This document shows positions 25,310 to 32,572 of a DNA stretch of 64,000 nucleotides, piece by piece. Location: assembly GCF_014522265.1 (NCBI RefSeq), contig NZ_CP017024.1, positions 1,330,001 through 1,394,000 on the forward strand, written 5' to 3'. The position numbers were made by a program, and so were the translations under genes. The stretch's first letter is position 1. Each line of letters starts with the position of its first letter. The notes beneath the pieces are model-generated. The model was given only the letters and a program-made list of their open reading frames with translations, was not told where the DNA came from and did not search any database. Source of the stretch: Pseudomonas oryzihabitans. Lineage in GTDB: Bacteria > Pseudomonadota > Gammaproteobacteria > Pseudomonadales > Pseudomonadaceae.

Positions 25310-26617
25310 GTGGATAGCACCGCTACCCTCGCGGCCGGCCAGACCGCGCCCAAGACCACCTCGCAGCGCATCAAGTCCATCTTCAGCGGTTCCGTCGGCA
25401 ACCTGGTCGAATGGTACGACTGGTACGTCTACGCCGCCTTCTCGCTGTATTTCGCCAAGGCCTTCTTTCCCAAGGGCGACCAGACCGCCCAGCTGCTCAA
25501 CGTGGCCGCCATCTTTGCCGTGGGCTTTCTCATGCGCCCCATCGGCGGCTGGCTGATGGGCCTCTATGCCGACAAGGCCGGCCGCAAGTCCGCGCTGATG
25601 GTCTCGGTGATCATGATGTGCGCCGGCTCCTTGATCATCGCCCTCACCCCCAGCTACACCACCATCGGTGTCGCCGCCCCCATCATGCTGGTGCTGGCGC
25701 GGCTGCTGCAGGGCCTCTCGGTGGGCGGTGAATACGGCACCTCCGCCACCTACCTGAGCGAGATGGCGACCAAGGAAAGCCGTGGCTTCTACTCCAGCTT
25801 CCAGTACGTCACCCTGATCTCCGGCCAGCTGCTGGCCCTGGCCACCCTGATCGTGCTGCAGCAGACCCTGACCGTCGAACAGCTGGAGAGCTGGGGCTGG
25901 CGCATTCCCTTCCTGATCGGCGCCGCCTGCGCCGTGACCGCGCTCTACCTGCGCCGCGGCATGGAAGAGACCAGCTCCTTCAAGAAGGCCGAGAAGCCCA
26001 AGGAATCCCTGATGCGCACCCTGGCGCGCCATCCCAAGGAATTCCTCACCGTGGTCGGCCTGACCATGGGTGGCACCCTGGCCTTCTACACCTACACCAC
26101 CTACATGCAGAAGTACCTGGTCAACTCGGTGGGCATGAGCAAGACCGACGCCACCTCCATCTCGGCGGCGACGCTGTTCCTGTTCATGCTGCTGCAGCCC
26201 GTCGTCGGCGCCCTCTCCGATCGTGTCGGCCGGCGCCCGGTGCTGATCGCCTTCGGCGTGCTCGGCACCCTGTTCACCTATCCGATCCTCACCGCCCTGG
26301 GTAGCGTCACCAGCTGGTGGGGCGCCTTCGGCCTGATCATGGTGGCGCTTGTGATCGTTAGCTTCTACACCTCGATCAACGCCGTGGTGAAGGCCGAGCT
26401 GTTCCCCACCGAGATCCGCGCCCTGGGCGTCGGCCTGCCCTATGCCCTGACCGTGTCCATCTTCGGCGGCACCGCCGAATACCTGGCGCTGTGGTTCAAG
26501 AGCATCGGCATGGAAAGCGGCTACTACTGGTACGTGACCGGCTGCATCGCCTGCTCGCTGCTGGTCTACGTCTTCATGAAGGACACCCGCGATCACTCGC
26601 GCATCGTCCACGAATAA
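25310..26617 (+). CDS. MHS-family dicarboxylate/alpha-ketoglutarate transporter (KgtP/PcaT-like)
   Basis: A 435-residue MFS transporter of the MHS family, started by GTG 25310 behind AAGAGGAA. Markers are SGSVGNLVEWYDWYVYAAFSLYFAKAFFP, FLMRPIGGWLMGLYADKAGRKSALM, RLLQGLSVGGEYGTSATYLSEMA and ALSDRVGRRPVL; GNLVEWYDWYVYA is the form found in KgtP-like proteins. In P. aeruginosa MifS/MifR and sigma54 control an alpha-ketoglutarate transporter, as I recall, and the regulatory layout here is the same. Alpha-ketoglutarate is therefore the first candidate substrate, with C4-dicarboxylates second. A long hairpin follows the gene. Confidence 0.88.
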   Translation: MDSTATLAAGQTAPKTTSQRIKSIFSGSVGNLVEWYDWYVYAAFSLYFAKAFFPKGDQTAQLLNVAAIFAVGFLMRPIGGWLMGLYADKAGRKSALMVSVIMMCAGSLIIALTPSYTTIGVAAPIMLVLARLLQGLSVGGEYGTSATYLSEMATKESRGFYSSFQYVTLISGQLLALATLIVLQQTLTVEQLESWGWRIPFLIGAACAVTALYLRRGMEETSSFKKAEKPKESLMRTLARHPKEFLTVVGLTMGGTLAFYTYTTYMQKYLVNSVGMSKTDATSISAATLFLFMLLQPVVGALSDRVGRRPVLIAFGVLGTLFTYPILTALGSVTSWWGAFGLIMVALVIVSFYTSINAVVKAELFPTEIRALGVGLPYALTVSIFGGTAEYLALWFKSIGMESGYYWYVTGCIACSLLVYVFMKDTRDHSRIVHE

Positions 26618-26629
26618 CCGCTCGTCCCT

Positions 26630-26680
26630 GGGTGCGGGCCTCTCGGTCATTAGATTTGGCCGTCCGGCCCGCACCCCTTT
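26630..26680 (+). terminator. Putative terminator after the MHS transporter
   Basis: An 11-bp perfect stem (GGGTGCGGGCC / GGCCCGCACCC) with a 25-base loop, followed by CTTTG. It lies 13 bp after the transporter stop codon; the long loop and short T run make termination efficiency uncertain. Confidence 0.6.
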
Positions 26681-26792
26681 GCCTGGGCTTTGGGGCACGC
26701 CATCGTAGCGCCACCGGCAGCGCTCACAACGGTCATTTCGCTGGCCGCTGTGGCGAGTTCGCCCCCTCCTCCCAAGCCCCGGTTACACACTC

Positions 26793-27101
26793 ATGGAAAT
26801 CGACTACGGTCCCAGCTACGCCAAACTGGGTATCCAGTTTCAATACCAGTGGAGCAGCCTGCTGCGCGATGCCCTGAAGAAACACGGCATCACCGACGCC
26901 CAGGCCAAGGCCATCTGCGGCGACTTCGCCTTCGATCTCTCCAAGCTCATCGACGAAGCCGAAATCAAGGCCGACGGCCTCTCCTATCGCCCGGTGATCG
27001 CCTTCACCGAGGACGAGGAAACCCTGCTGGTGCAGTCCGCCGAATTCGATTACCACGAAGCGGCCTATGCCACTGCCGCGGCGGCGTTCGAGAAGAAATA
27101 A
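26793..27101 (+). CDS. Conserved small protein of unknown function
   Basis: A 102-residue acidic protein (MEIDYGPSYAKLGIQFQYQWSSLLRDALKK at the start, FDYHEAAYATAAAAFEKK at the end) with no signal peptide or membrane segment. I do not recognise the family. Normal codon use and the existence of a decayed partial copy 0.3 kb downstream support it as a real gene. The ribosome site is weak. It is the parent of a local duplication that also carries the 115-bp repeats. Confidence 0.65.
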   Translation: MEIDYGPSYAKLGIQFQYQWSSLLRDALKKHGITDAQAKAICGDFAFDLSKLIDEAEIKADGLSYRPVIAFTEDEETLLVQSAEFDYHEAAYATAAAAFEKK

Positions 27102-27120
27102 GACGCGGGCACGGGGCCTT

Positions 27121-27366
27121 GCGCCCTCACCCCAACCCTCTCCCCCAGGGAGAGGGGGTGGTCTGGAGCGGTGCAGGGCTTCTCCTCCAGACATGAGACT
27201 CAGTGTCGTTCCAGTGTTACTGCGATAGCGATTCGCGACGCCTGGCCCTGGCGCCCTCACCCCAACGCTCTCCCCAAGGGAGAGGGGGTGGTCTGGAGCG
27301 GTGCAGGGCTTCTCCTCCAGACATGAGACTCAGTGTCGTTCCAGTGTTACTGCGATAGCGATTCGC
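27121..27366 (+). repeat. 115-bp repeat, copies 1 and 2
   Basis: Two nearly identical 116-bp units at 27121-27236 and 27251-27366. Each begins GCGCCCTCACCCCAAC, contains a CTCTCCC / GGGAGAG hairpin, then CCTCCAGACATGAGACTCAG and ends GCGATAGCGATTCGC. They follow the stop codon of the 102-residue gene. Confidence 0.9.
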
Positions 27367-27404
27367 TTAGGCCAATTGAGGCCGTTTCACCTCCTCTCCT
27401 TCCA

Positions 27405-27570
27405 GGTTCGTCGACAAAGCCGAAATCAAGGCCGACGGCCTCTCCTAGCGCCCGGCGATCGCCTTTATCAAGGACTAGGAAACCGTGTTGGTGCAGTCAG
27501 CCACCTTTGACTATCACAAAGCGGCCTATGCCACTGCCGCGACAGCGTTCGAGAAGAAGTGGGACTTGCG
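27405..27570 (+). pseudogene. Decayed partial copy of the 102-residue gene
   Basis: From GTCGACAAAGCCGAAATCAAGG onward the sequence follows codons 53-102 of the gene at 26793, including the final GCGTTCGAGAAGAAG. It carries two in-frame TAG codons and several other substitutions (tyrosine codon to TAG after GGCCTCTCC; GAG to TAG after AAGGAC). It lacks the first half of the gene and any start. It is a true pseudogene from a segmental duplication, not a sequencing artefact. Confidence 0.85.
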
Positions 27571-27578
27571 GGGGCCTG

Positions 27579-27822
27579 GCGCCCTCACCCCAACCCTCTC
27601 CCAGGGAGAGGGGGCGGTCTGGAGCGGTAGCGGGCTCTTCCGCCAGACATGCGTCCTGAAACTGTTTTCAGTGCTACTGCGATAGCGATTCGCAACGCCT
27701 GGGCCTGGCGCCCTCACCCCAACCCTCCCCCAAGGGAGAGGGGGCAGTCTGGAGCGGTAGCGGGCTCTTCCGCCAGACATGTGTCTTGAAGCTTTTTTCA
27801 GTGTCACTGCGATAGCGGTTCT
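27579..27822 (+). repeat. 115-bp repeat, copies 3 and 4
   Basis: Units at 27579-27693 and 27708-27822 share the layout of copies 1 and 2, but with CTGGAGCGGTAGCGGGCTCTTCCGCCAGACATG in place of the corresponding segment. They follow the decayed gene copy just as copies 1 and 2 follow the intact gene. Confidence 0.9.
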
Positions 27823-27882
27823 GACTGTATGACTGTCTTTCAGCGGGTGCTGCTACACAGCTCCGCTTCGCTCCTTATTGCC

Positions 27883-28088
27883 CCCTCTCCCTTTGGGAGA
27901 GGGCCGGGGTGAGGGCAATGCTCTCGCCAACGTATCAGGTAGCTGAGCCGCGCCAACTTCCTCAGCTCAGCGCTCTCGAAAACCTCGTTCCAGAGCCTCG
28001 CCAACACTACCTCTCCAGGCGATACTCCCCAGAGCACCTCTCGCCCCGTACCGCCCCCTCTCCCTCCGGGAGAGGGCTGGGGTGAGGG
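27883..28088. repeat. Two inverted CCCTCTCCC/GGGAGAGGG palindromes before the DUF559 pseudogene
   Basis: Hairpins at 27883-27915 and 28056-28088, each followed by GGGGTGAGGG, so in the opposite orientation to the four 115-bp units upstream. The intervening 140 bp hold no gene. Confidence 0.8.
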
Positions 28089-28125
28089 TAACCCCAACGC
28101 CAAGCCCCCCAGGGAAAGGATTCCC

Positions 28126-28458
28126 ATGCCCCTCATCACCCATGCTCGCGCCCTGCGCCGGGGCCAGACCGATGCCGAGCGCCTGCTCTGGCAACACCTG
28201 CGCGGCAAGCGTCTACAGGGCCATAAATTCCGCCGTCAGCATCCCTATGGCCGCTACATCCTCGACTTCGTTTGCCTGGAAGCACGGCTGGTGATCGAGC
28301 TGGATGGCGGCCAGCATCAAGGCACCGCCACTGATCGCGAGCGCGATGCCTAATTGGAGGCCCAGGGCTTCCAGGTCCTGCGCTTCTGGAACCACGACCT
28401 CCTGACCCAGCCCGACGCCGTCCTCGAACGCCTGCACACCGCCCTCAGCCAGGCTTGA
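28126..28458 (+). pseudogene. DUF559 (Vsr-like) endonuclease-domain protein with premature stop
   Basis: A 111-codon frame: MPLITHARALRRGQTDAERLLWQHLRGKRLQGHKFRRQHPYGRYILDFVCLEARLVIELDGGQH is the DUF559 domain with the PD-(D/E)xK-like core (D in ILDFVC, E-L-D in VIELDGGQH). At 28351-28353 a TAA replaces the expected tyrosine codon in DA-stop-LEAQGFQVLRFWNHDLLTQPDAVLERL, and the frame then continues to a TGA at 28458. Good RBS (AGGGAAAGG). A single substitution explains the stop. The last 14 bp overlap the convergent topB gene. Confidence 0.85.
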
Positions 28459-30403
28459 CCTTGGGCTTGCGCGCGCGCGGCGGTGCGCCACCGGGCTTGG
28501 CTTTGGCCTTGGTCCCGCCGGTACGCCGCTTCTTCTTCCAGGGCGCGCCCTTGCCCGCCGGCGGCGGACCGCTGATGGTCAGGGTCAGGCCAAGACAGCG
28601 CTCCACCTGCTTGCCCATCCAGGCCGACTGCTTGGTGACGAATTCGGCCAGGCTCAGTTCGCCTTCCTGCACCCGATCCAGCGCCTGCTCCCAGAGCGCC
28701 GTGGTGCCCGGATCGGCGATGGCCCGGGGCACGGCGTTGATCAGGCCGAAGGCCGCCGGCGTCGCCGCCAGGGCCTTGCCCTGCTTGATCAGGTAGCCGC
28801 GGTCCAGCAGGCCCTGGATGATGCTGGCGCGGGTCGCCTCGGTGCCGATGCCGGTGGTGTCCTTGAGCTTCTGCTTGAGCGCCGGATCCTCCACCAGCTT
28901 GGCGACATTCTTCATCGCCTTGATCAGATCGCCCTCGGTGAAGGGCTTGGGCGGCTGGGTCAACTGATCCCTGCAGCGCACCTCCACCACCGGATAACGC
29001 TCACCCTCGCGCAACTCGGGCAGCGCCTGGGGCGGCGGCGCCTCGCGGCCCTTGGGCGGCGTGAGCGACTCGGGCAAGGCGCGACGCCAGCCTGCTTCCA
29101 CCAGGCGCTTGCCGGTGGCCCGCAGGCGTTCGCCGCCCGCCTCGAAGTCGGCCTGGGTGCGATCGAATTCGTGCTGTGGCAGAAACTGCGCCAGATAGCG
29201 GGCGCGGATCAGGCCATAGACGTTGCGCTCCTGCGGACTCAAGCGCCCCAGGTCGCGGGTTACCTGGGTCGGGATGATGCCGTGGTGGGCGCTGACCTTG
29301 GCGTCGTTCCAGGCCCGCGAGCGGCGACTGGCGTCCAGATGGTCGCGCAGGGGGGCGAGGCCGCTATCAGCGCTCAGCAAGGCGGCCAATAGCGCCGGCG
29401 CCTCGGCATGCTGGGACAGCGGCAGGAAGCCGCAATCGCTGCGCGGATAGGTGATCAGCTTGTACTTTTCGTAGAGCGCCTGGGCCACGTCCAGGGTCTG
29501 TTGGGCGCCGAGATTGAAACGTTTGGAGCAGACCTCCTGCAGGGTGCCCAGATCGAAGGGCAAGGGCGCCGCCTCGCGGATGCGTTCGGTCTTGAGCTTG
29601 ACCAGCCGCGCCTGCCCGGCCGCGTCGATGGCCCGCGCCGCCGCCTGGGCCACCTCGGGCTTGAGGCAGCGGCCCTGGTCGTCACAGACATCCGCTGGCG
29701 GCTGCCACTGGGCCTGGAAGCGACTGCCCGCGGCGTCCAGCATCGCCTCCACGGTCCAGAAGGGCACCGGCACGAAGGCGGCGATGGCGCGATCGCGATC
29801 CACCACCAGGCGCAGGGTCGGCGTCTGCACCCGCCCGACCGAGAGCACGCCCTGGTAGCCGGAGCGACGCCCCAGCAGGGTGAACAATCGGCTCATGTTC
29901 ATGCCGATCAACCAGTCGGCGCGCGAGCGTCCCAGGGCGGACTGATAGAGCCCATAGGTCTCGGCACCGGGCTTGAGCGCGGCCAGGGCGCGGCGGATGG
30001 AGACGTCATCCAGCGCCGACAGCCATAGCCGGCGAATCGGCCCCCGATAGCGGCAATGCTCCACCAGCTCGCGGGCAATCATCTCGCCTTCGCGATCGGC
30101 GTCGGTGGCGATCACCAGCTCACTGGCCTCGCCGAGCAGGCGCTTGACCGCCTTGAACTGGCTGCCGGTGGTCTTCTTGACCTGCAACTTCCACTGCTCG
30201 GGGACGATCGGCAGGTCGTCCAGCGACCAGCGCTTGTAGCGGGCGTCGTAGGCGTCCGGTGGCGCCGTTTCCAGCAGGTGGCCGATGCACCAGGTGACGG
30301 TCACACCCTGCCCCTGCAGGCAGCCCTCACCGCGACGGGTAGCACCGAGGACACGGGCGATGTCCTTGGCCTGGGAGGGTTTTTCGCAGAGATACAGCTG
30401 CAT
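28445..30403 (-). CDS. topB: DNA topoisomerase III
   Basis: Type IA topoisomerase, 652 residues. The TOPRIM domain starts MQLYLCEKPSQAKDIARVLG and contains VIATDADREGEMIARE; the active-site tyrosine lies in LITYPRSDCGFLPLSQH; further family blocks are SALGRSRADWLIGMNMSRLFT, LSVGRVQTPTLRLVVDRD and GIGTEATRASIIQGLLDRGY. The C-terminus is basic (KKKRRTGGTKAKAKPGG). The ATG at 30401-30403 gives the standard N-terminus; 47 extra upstream codons have no family match. It decatenates DNA during replication and recombination. A LexA-type box lies 67 bp upstream. Confidence 0.95.
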   Translation of the reverse strand: MQLYLCEKPSQAKDIARVLGATRRGEGCLQGQGVTVTWCIGHLLETAPPDAYDARYKRWSLDDLPIVPEQWKLQVKKTTGSQFKAVKRLLGEASELVIATDADREGEMIARELVEHCRYRGPIRRLWLSALDDVSIRRALAALKPGAETYGLYQSALGRSRADWLIGMNMSRLFTLLGRRSGYQGVLSVGRVQTPTLRLVVDRDRAIAAFVPVPFWTVEAMLDAAGSRFQAQWQPPADVCDDQGRCLKPEVAQAAARAIDAAGQARLVKLKTERIREAAPLPFDLGTLQEVCSKRFNLGAQQTLDVAQALYEKYKLITYPRSDCGFLPLSQHAEAPALLAALLSADSGLAPLRDHLDASRRSRAWNDAKVSAHHGIIPTQVTRDLGRLSPQERNVYGLIRARYLAQFLPQHEFDRTQADFEAGGERLRATGKRLVEAGWRRALPESLTPPKGREAPPPQALPELREGERYPVVEVRCRDQLTQPPKPFTEGDLIKAMKNVAKLVEDPALKQKLKDTTGIGTEATRASIIQGLLDRGYLIKQGKALAATPAAFGLINAVPRAIADPGTTALWEQALDRVQEGELSLAEFVTKQSAWMGKQVERCLGLTLTISGPPPAGKGAPWKKKRRTGGTKAKAKPGGAPPRARKPKVKPG

Positions 30404-30469
30404 GGCGGGCGTCACAGGAGGGGAATCGCCACAGGATGCAAAGCGCCAGCGGGCAGCGCAAGAACTAAT

Positions 30470-30485
30470 CTGTATATCCGTACAG
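30470..30485. promoter_or_regulatory. LexA (SOS) box between topB and a small gene
   Basis: CTGTATATCCGTACAG fits the gammaproteobacterial LexA consensus CTGT-N8-ACAG with the usual AT-rich spacer start. It lies 67 bp upstream of topB and 162 bp upstream of the divergent 63-residue gene, so either or both could be damage-inducible. Confidence 0.7.
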
Positions 30486-30646
30486 AAAGCGGCATTTGCG
30501 CAAATTCGCTTAATGGGCCACAGCGCCCGCAGGACGTGGATCACAGCTTGAACGGCTGCTGCCGGGGGAGCGGAATCTTGCCCGTGACGGCCGGTCCTTG
30601 GGCTACGGCACTTTCGCCGTCTTTAGCCGAGCTCTGGGAGGCGTCA

Positions 30647-30838
30647 ATGAACACTGTAGCTATGGATCGCGCCACGGCCGAGAGCACCGGCGCCGGAAAT
30701 TTCGTCGACACCGCCAGCGGCCAGGCCCTGCGGGCCAGCATTGCGGCCATGCGCCGTACCACCAGCCAGGTGCAGCGCATCAACGATCAACTCTGGGAAG
30801 TCTGGCCCGACGGCCGTCGCAAGCTGCTGCTGCGCTAG
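30647..30838 (+). CDS. Small protein of unknown function next to a LexA box
   Basis: A 63-residue protein (MNTVAMDRATAESTGAGNF at the start, INDQLWEVWPDGRRKLLLR at the end) with ATG 30647 preceded by a strong GGGAGG site. There is no membrane or signal segment; the second half is basic and probably helical. It is divergent from topB, with the LexA box in the shared upstream region. Not recognised; similar short proteins are SOS-induced in pseudomonads as I recall, but that link is inference. Confidence 0.65.
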   Translation: MNTVAMDRATAESTGAGNFVDTASGQALRASIAAMRRTTSQVQRINDQLWEVWPDGRRKLLLR

Positions 30839-30856
30839 GATCTTCCGCCCGACGCC

Positions 30857-31762
30857 CTAAGCGGGCGTCGGCGTCTCCAGCGCGGCCAGATAGGTCGCGA
30901 CCTCGGCCTGGATCCAGGTGGTGAAGCGCTCCTGCTTTTCCGCCGATTCGGCGCGTTCCGGCCAGACCAGCCAGTAGGCATAGGGATAGGGCGCCACCAC
31001 CGGACTGAGCTGAACCAGGCGACCTTCGTCCAACGCGGCCTGCACCAGGCTGCGTCGCTCCAGTGCCAGCACCTGACCCAGGCGCAAGGCCTCCAGCACC
31101 AGATTGGAGTCGTTCACGCTGAGGCCACAGCTGGGCGGGGTCCGTTCCAGGCCGGCGGCCTTGCCCCAGGACTGCCAGGTCTCCTCGGTATGCATCAGCG
31201 GCCGGGCCAGGGCCTCGTCCAGATCCCTTGGTAACTGCCCACCCCCATAGTGCGGCGAGGCGACCAGCAGGACTTCGTCCTGAAACAGCTGCAGGGCGGT
31301 CAGCCCATCCCACTGACCTTCGCCCATACGCACCCCGATATCCACCATGCCCTGGCGCAGATCCTGGAAATCCATGCTGGTCTGGATGCGGATGTGGTAT
31401 TCCGGGTGCAGGGCACGAAAACGTGGCAGTCGTGGCAGCAGCCAGTGGGTGGCGAAGGAGGGAAAGGTGGCGAACACCAGTTCGTTGCGGCGTGGCCGGG
31501 CCTGCAGCCGCCGCGTGGCTTCGCCCAGATCCTCGAGCAACTGGCGGACCTGCTCGGCATAGACGCGACCGTCACCGGTGACCTCGATCCCGCGCCCCTG
31601 GCGCTCGAAGAGCACCATGCCCAGCTGGTGCTCCAGGCCCTTCACCTGCTGGCTCACCGCGGCATGGGTGAGGTGCAATTCGCTGGCGGCCCGGGTCACG
31701 CTGCCCAGACGGGCAACCGCTTCGAAGCAGCGCAGGGCATTCAGCGGCGGTACGCGCGACAT
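30857..31762 (-). CDS. LysR-family regulator, GcvA-like
   Basis: A 301-residue LysR-type regulator. The N-terminal helix-turn-helix reads PPLNALRCFEAVARLGSVTRAASELHLTHAAVSQQVKGLEHQLG, the form typical of the GcvA/AmpR branch (PPLNALR start). The effector domain follows (RNELVFATFPSFATHWLLPRLPRF, DIGVRMGEGQWDG, VNDSNLVLEALRLGQVLALERRSLV). It is divergent from the GST gene with 155 bp between them. The glycine cleavage genes lie 0.8 kb away, but the GcvA resemblance alone does not make it their regulator, since they have a sigma54 promoter. Confidence 0.88.
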   Translation of the reverse strand: MSRVPPLNALRCFEAVARLGSVTRAASELHLTHAAVSQQVKGLEHQLGMVLFERQGRGIEVTGDGRVYAEQVRQLLEDLGEATRRLQARPRRNELVFATFPSFATHWLLPRLPRFRALHPEYHIRIQTSMDFQDLRQGMVDIGVRMGEGQWDGLTALQLFQDEVLLVASPHYGGGQLPRDLDEALARPLMHTEETWQSWGKAAGLERTPPSCGLSVNDSNLVLEALRLGQVLALERRSLVQAALDEGRLVQLSPVVAPYPYAYWLVWPERAESAEKQERFTTWIQAEVATYLAALETPTPA

Positions 31763-31872
31763 GTAAGACTTCCTTAACTATTCCGTCAGATTTTCTCGCT
31801 GGAAGTAGCTTCCTCGAATCCTTAATGTCTTGTCCAGAGCGGCACCTGGCGTGAAACGCGCAACAGGGGTGA

Positions 31873-31888
31873 CGTTCCACGTGAAACA
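31873..31888. promoter_or_regulatory. parS-like palindrome upstream of the GST gene
   Basis: CGTTCCACGTGAAACA is nearly palindromic and matches 14 of 16 bases of the ParB site TGTTTCACGTGAAACA. GTTCCAC and GTGAAAC are each seen as half-sites in known parS sequences. It lies 30 bp before the GST start. There are no origin-region genes here, so it would be an outlying site or a chance or regulator palindrome. Confidence 0.4.
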
Positions 31889-31917
31889 GGATTCACTCTT
31901 TCTGACAGGATGCCCCC

Positions 31918-32531
31918 ATGCAACTCATTGGCATGCTCGACTCCCCTATGTGCGGCGAGTCGCGATCTCCCTGCGCCTGCTGGTACTGCCCTTCGAACTG
32001 CGCCAGGTGTCGCTGTTTCGCGAGGTCGAGCGCTTTCGCAGCTTCAATCCGGTGCTCAAGGCGCCCACGCTGATCTGCCTGGACGGTCAGCGGCTGATGG
32101 ATTCGTCGCTGATTCTGGACTATGCCCAGCACCTTGCCTGCGGCAGTCGGCAATTGTGGCCGAGCGGCCATGCGGCCCGGGCAACCGCCCTCGGTCGCAG
32201 CGGCTTGGCGCTGGCCCTGTCCGAGAAAGCGGTGCAGCTGGTGTACGAGCGCGACCTGCGGCCGGAAGAGAAGCGTCATGCGCCCTGGCAGCAGCGGGTG
32301 GAGGGACAATTGCGCGCGGCCTGTGGCGCCCTGGACAAGGCCTGGCTGGGCCCACGTCCGCCGCTGGGTGAAGACAGCATCGGCCAGGATGCCATCGATA
32401 CCGCGGTGGCCTGGACCTTCCTGCACTTCGCCCTGCCGGGACTGATCGAGCGGCGTAACTACCCGACGCTGGAGGCCCTGACCGTCGAAGCGGAGGCGCT
32501 GTCGGTGTTTCGGGATTATCCGCTGGCCTGA
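31918..32531 (+). pseudogene. Glutathione S-transferase family protein with a 1-base frameshift near the N-terminus
   Basis: ATG 31918 (RBS AGGA) begins MQLIGMLDSP, the expected GST start, but one C is missing from the C run at 31943-31946, so the frame must shift to continue YVRRVAISLRLLVLPFELRQVSLFREVERFRSFNP. The rest is a normal thioredoxin-like domain (KAPTLICLDGQRLMDSSLILDYAQ) and a helical C-terminal domain to TGA 32531, about 204 residues in all. As written, translation in the second frame could begin only from poor upstream sites. A homopolymer error or a genuine recent deletion are both possible. Confidence 0.82.
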
Positions 32532-32535
32532 AAGG

Positions 32536-32558
32536 CATCGCGGCCATGGGCCGCGATG
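32536..32558. terminator. Putative hairpin terminator between convergent GST and gcvT
   Basis: A perfect 10-bp stem CATCGCGGCC / GGCCGCGATG with a 3-base ATG loop, 5 bp after the GST stop. There is no clear T run, so termination is plausible rather than shown. Confidence 0.55.
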
Positions 32559-32572
32559 TTATTGGCGACGGA

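Noticed and set aside
27121..27822. Regular repeats that could suggest a CRISPR array
   Set aside because: Units are about 115 bp, only four, in two pairs, with a decayed gene between them; no 20-40 bp repeat-spacer periodicity and no cas genes.
30857..31762. GcvA-like regulator as controller of the gcv operon
   Set aside because: The operon promoter is of sigma54 type, which requires an enhancer-binding ATPase; the TyrR-like protein at 41468 suits this and a LysR protein does not.
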